A DNA stretch of 64,000 bases. It comes from Patiria miniata. Lineage: Eukaryota; Echinodermata; Asteroidea; Valvatida; Asterinidae. The notes beneath the pieces were generated by a model. That model worked only from the letters and a program-made list of their open reading frames with translations, did no database searches and was not told where the DNA came from. Positions 59,690 through 64,000 of the stretch are shown here, in pieces. A program made the translations under genes and the position numbers. Where the stretch lies: positions 806,001 to 870,000 of the forward strand of contig NW_024037053.1 in NCBI RefSeq assembly GCF_015706575.1, given 5' to 3'. How positions within the stretch are numbered: the stretch's first letter is position 1; each line of letters starts with the position of its first letter.

Positions 59690-62600
59690 GGGTTGGGGGC
59701 ACTGCAACATTTGCACGGGTCTTGTATCTGGGCAGATGGTGGGACCTTTTGTTATAGAAGCTTCGAGATCACTTTTTTTGGTTGATTTTTGAAAGTGAGT
59801 GTTGCTGTTGTTGTAAAGAGTTCTTGGTCATTTGAGAAACGAATACAAAAGCCAGTTTTGAAACAAATGTACCAGGTCTGTTGTTTCTCTGATCACGCTG
59901 TGTGACGACCACAAATTTGTATCCTTGTGGAGACACGCACACAATAGGGAACAAAACATTGTAAAGGTCTCCACAGGGAAATTTCTATAGATGAATAGGT
60001 CTCCACAAGGTTTTCACGAAATAGATACGATGTACATGTATATGGATTTTACTCAAAATTAGGAATTTCCAAGGTGGGTTGATCTGTCGCAAATGGAAGA
60101 GTTTTAAAAAAGGGATATTAAGTCCGAATTTCAGCCAAGGAAATTAATGCTGGTTAAAATAAGAGCATTTTGAAACTTCACTTTCAAAATCGAAAACTTT
60201 ACTACACGAGAACAAAGAAATGTCTCCACAAGGATACAAATTTGATAGTGTGTGAGCCCAGACATGGCAGGCTACACTGGTGGCAGCAGTGCCACGGTCA
60301 AGACAGAGAAATCAGGTACCTGGTAGTTTTCTTTTTGACTGCCGGGCCCAGTTGGGAATGCGCCCTAGGGGCAGAGAGGAATCCAAGAGCGATCTTGGGC
60401 AATCAAGTCATCATCTTGTTTTTAAGAGCTATCCAGGATTGCCAACTGAGGCCAGGGAGGACATAGCCATAGAAGCATTCCGCAATTCGATGAACAACTT
60501 CAACACCAGGTAATTTGCTGGGAAAGCCAACACCATGGCTCACGCAGTTACATTGTCTACAGAGATGCAAGAGCTAGGCCAGGCGCAAAAGGGACCTGAG
60601 CAGTTGCGGCACAACCACCGTTAATGCAAGGAGATGAAAAGGAACAGGAGATGCCAACTTCTCATCAAGATAGCGCCAACATGGAATGTTCCTGCTGCAA
60701 TAAACGTGGTCACTCTCAGAGAGAGTTCCAAGGGCACGACTGGCTTAACAATGCCAATGGTGGTAAAGGACAGAGGCTAATGGGGGCCAAAACAAGCTTC
60801 CATCAACAGGAAACAGCAGGAGTGAATAGCACAGAAGGCCATCGGGCACATGAAAGGTTCCAGACGAGGTGGAGCAGCAGAGAGGTGACAACATCTTGTC
60901 TGGTCTCAAAAGTGGATGAAGGGGAACAAGTAATCACCTCTGGCAGCCACACGTTGAGCAAGTCAGAGCCCAACTACTGTGCCACACAGAAGGAGCTCCT
61001 GGCAGTCGTTCATTTCATCCACTACTTCAAGCATTATCTGCTTAAAGCATTATCTGCTTGAAACTTTATCTGCTTGAAGCATTATCTGCTAGCGGAGAAG
61101 AAACACATAAACGCAGATGCACTGTCCAGAATTCCGTGTAGCCAGTATGAGGTCCAGTAATGAACAGCAAGTGTGCTACCGGGACTCTCATTGGAAAAGG
61201 GAAGTGGTCGACTCAAGTAACCAACAGAAACTTGAAGGTGATGAGGACCTTGCAGGGGACAAGAGGCTTGGGAGGTCCCAATGGCATTGATGAGCTGGTA
61301 AGAGAATGGGATGTTTCCAAAATTTAATTAGCACAACAGGAAGACCTTGAGCTGCAGAACATCTTGCTTTGGCCGACAATCAAGGGGTCAGCCTAGAAGG
61401 AAGTCTCGGTGCTGGACGAGGGGACCAAGTTTTGGTTAGCCAAATGAGATACACTTCAGCTGGTTGATGGGGTTTGAAGGATCAGTTGGGAAGAGGTTGA
61501 TGGCCTTAGTTCTACCTTAAAGGTTGAGGTTCCACAGAGAAAGATTTGTGGATAAGGACATCTGGACATCTGGAGACCACAAGAACAGTTGCCCGGCTTT
61601 GGCAGGCACCTGTCTACTGGAGTGGAATAAAAAGTCAAGCTAAGATATGGTGCCGAAATGACACAAGTGCAGATCGAAGAAGGCTCCTCCCAAACCACTT
61701 TGGGTCCCCCTTCAACAGTGACAGGTGGGAACTCCTATGGAGTGGATTGATATCAGCATTACTGGAATGCCTCTCAGTACCAGATCAGTGAGAGGGCATG
61801 TGGAGGGGTGGAGTTTGTGAGTTCCATCGAGGTTGAGGATGAACTGGAAATCTTCGCTAGTGATGAAGAAATGGAATTCATCTGCTCTGCCTCCAGAGGC
61901 CCAGGATATCACAAGCCCAGGATATCACAAGCCCAGCACAGGGGCCTGCTACCCTTCGGAGTGGCCCCTACCATCTGCCCAACATGATCAACCTAAGAAG
62001 TACCCACCATGTGACAGGGTCTGCTAACCTTCAGAGCGGCCCAAACCACCAACCCAACACAATCAACCTAAAAAGGTGTTTATTTAGAGATGGCACCCGC
62101 TATGCTAAAGAGCGGCTCAAAAGCTCAAAGTAGTGAGATCGTCGAGATTAGCGTCTGGCCAATGAGGGAAGCTGTTGCCATTCGGAGCCACCTCTACAAC
62201 AGTCAAGACACAGACACCAGCCATGCCAGCCATCAGTCTTGTCCCTAGGCCAGAGATGTTGCCATAGCATCCCCCTGGGGACCTACATTGTAATTGATGT
62301 TACTGGGCGGGTCCCAATGGTCGTAGACACAGTGTGCGTCATCCAGGCTGAGTATTCTGCCAGGTACTAGACCACAGAAATGGTCATGCCGCTTTGTGAG
62401 CACTTGAGGGTGAGTGGAGATTAGAACACATCCCTGCATCCGTCAATGAGCATGGGCACCGGCTGGTGCATTCACGAGTCACCCAAGGCAGCCATCGCAA
62501 GATACTCCAAGAACGTAGCTCATGGGTTTTGAGAGGGACTGTTCCTGTTTAAATTTCCTTTTCCTTGTTTACCCCTCGGGGTGGGGTCCTGCACCTACAA

Positions 62601-62850
62601 CCGGGTAGCATTCGCTGCTTACTTGGAGACAAATAAGGGTCCTCGGAGAGGGCTGTGTAATGTTTGGGCCTTTTATACCTGGGGAGCTGCCCCTTTCCAG
62701 CTGACTGAGGAACCCGTTTTCCAGGAGCATCTTTTGTTCTAGATTTGAGACCGCAGTTGTTTTTGTTTGTGGTTGACTTTTGAGAGAGTTACCGGTACTG
62801 TTGCTGCTTTTTGGGTGCTACAGTGATTAAAGGGTTTTTAAAAATATATT
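59690..62850 (+). mobile_element. Fossil Ty3/Gypsy-type LTR retrotransposon, broken
   Basis: A CCHC-like zinc knuckle (CSCCNKRGHSQ, about 60687-60720) and a stretch like the Gypsy RNase H region (SHTLSKSEPNYCATQKELLA, about 60936-61046) are recognisable in order. Weakly similar stretches at about 59740-59815 and 62725-62825 ('ggttga.ttttgaaagtgag' / 'ggttgacttttgagagag') may be LTR remnants. 'tggtggcagcag' at 60279 follows the left one as a primer-site-like stretch. The coding part is broken many times and largely unrecognisable, so the insertion is old; outer limits are approximate. Confidence 0.65.
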
Positions 62851-63373
62851 TTTTCAGATGCTGCTGACATGTTCAGGTAAATGTCGTTAGATTTTTATGT
62901 AACATTAAATAGATTTCGAGCAAAACACTTAAAACCAAGCATTCTTACTGGATATTAATTCTCAACTAAAATCTTACAAAAATTCGCTTCTGGCCTCTGG
63001 ACACCTAATGTAAACAACTTGCATTTGTGAAGCAATAAATTAAAAAAAAAAAATAATGGTTACAAGATTGAGCTCAGAAAAGCAATAGTGCTACCGCAGC
63101 ATCATGACTTTGGACATTACTATCCCCGTCATCCAGCATGGACCATGTACTAGTATTAGTGTCTTAGTTTTGGACTAAGCAGTTCTGAAAGAACTACAAG
63201 TACATTAACCCATTAACACCTGTAGTACATTGTATTACATTGTGTTTATTCACAGAAGAATTCTGGTGCTAAAGTACTTAATGAGCAGGGCAGTTTCGGG
63301 CCCTACATGTAGAGTACTAAAGGGTTAATAAGTAGAGCTCTAGTGCATTCTTCTTTGGTCAACTTAAACGTCA
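62851..63373. other. Intergenic stretch, nothing recognised
   Basis: AT-rich; no motif. Confidence 0.4.
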
Positions 63374-63898
63374 TTAAAGGGAATGTACATTATTGGCTTT
63401 TGCTGTAATTTTCAGAAATGAACTATTTGAGGGGTTACTACATAATGGATCCAATATTGTTACACTGACATGTTTGAAGTTTTGTGTTCGAAAATGCTGA
63501 AAAAAACAAGAAAAACAAAAGTGATGGAATAGTCTCGTTCCCTGACTCCACTAAAGATAAAATGGATCAATTTATAGATACCGGAAAATTGTAAGGTAAG
63601 GGAACCAGTCTAGCTGGCCTGCATGTGTTCATGAACATGTAACCAATTGATAGCAAACAAAATTTGGACTGAAAAAAATGGTGAATTTGGAGCAGTAGTT
63701 GAAAAACAGTTAGGTTTTTCCAACGGTGGTCGGCCGACCACCGTTGGAAATTTGTAAAAAAATACCATTTTCTTGAAAATGACTTCACACCAGGGGCCAT
63801 AATTTTACAGGGTGCTTTAGACTGTCATTTACCAACATTCTGGTATGGTATTTTGTAAAAATTTGGTAGTTTTATTTTTCGATGTTATATTCCCTCTA
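63374..63898 (+). mobile_element. Family B MITE, right edge of window
   Basis: Begins TTAAAGGGAATGTACATTAT, carries 'ggtggtcggccgaccaccgt', and ends ATGTTATATTCCCTCTAA with a slightly decayed right end. Confidence 0.85.
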
Positions 63899-64000
63899 AC
63901 TTAAAGTTAACCCAGTCCCTCTAAATGATTTCAAGGAAACAAAAGATAGAATGCAGCACAATAAATGACAAGTTGCTCAGTTGAATAAAAAACACTGACA

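Overview
This is eukaryotic (animal) DNA: two long genes split into short exons with GT-AG introns, embedded in dense transposon-derived repeats. Every exon boundary was placed by hand and checked by reading-frame phase and by recalled similarity to vertebrate protein families. The repeat content (many palindromic MITEs, several tRNA-headed SINEs, little else) and the two genes suggest a marine invertebrate, perhaps a non-vertebrate deuterostome. That placement is inference; nothing here fixes the species.

Both genes lie on the minus strand. Positions 1-23841 hold 20 coding exons (about 1177 codons, from the initiator Met) of an ABC transporter of the A subfamily, best matched to ABCA5. The last ~460 residues (end of the second membrane domain and the second nucleotide-binding domain) lie beyond the left edge. 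Positions 38587-56756 hold a complete 15-coding-exon gene for mitochondrial 4-aminobutyrate aminotransferase (ABAT), with 504 codons plus stop. ABAT is upstream of the transporter in the same orientation, about 14.7 kb away. One is a lysosomal/endosomal lipid transporter family member and the other a GABA-catabolic PLP enzyme; I see no functional link beyond adjacency.

The 23.9-38.5 kb interval between the genes holds no recognisable gene. It contains an ~805-bp inverted-repeat element, two TTAA-flanked MITE families (here A and B, one nested in the other), two hAT-like elements with 8-bp target duplications, a 17-bp minisatellite inside a MITE, and a striking 840-bp near-perfect fold-back element with a perfect 9-bp target duplication at 34321-35160. 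The 36.2-37.9 kb stretch is AT-rich and featureless.

The introns also carry many repeats. Transporter introns have a GACTCA-rich satellite, three inverted-repeat elements in one intron, a palindromic SINE, a MITE whose target duplication carries part of a splice donor, and a tandem duplication that copied the end of an exon with its donor. ABAT introns have a 4 x 98-bp tandem array, ~122-bp tandem repeats and several MITEs. The right flank (56.8-64 kb) is intergenic, with G/C-homopolymer repeats near 58 kb, one old broken Ty3/Gypsy-type LTR retrotransposon (about 59.7-62.85 kb) and a B-family MITE near the end.
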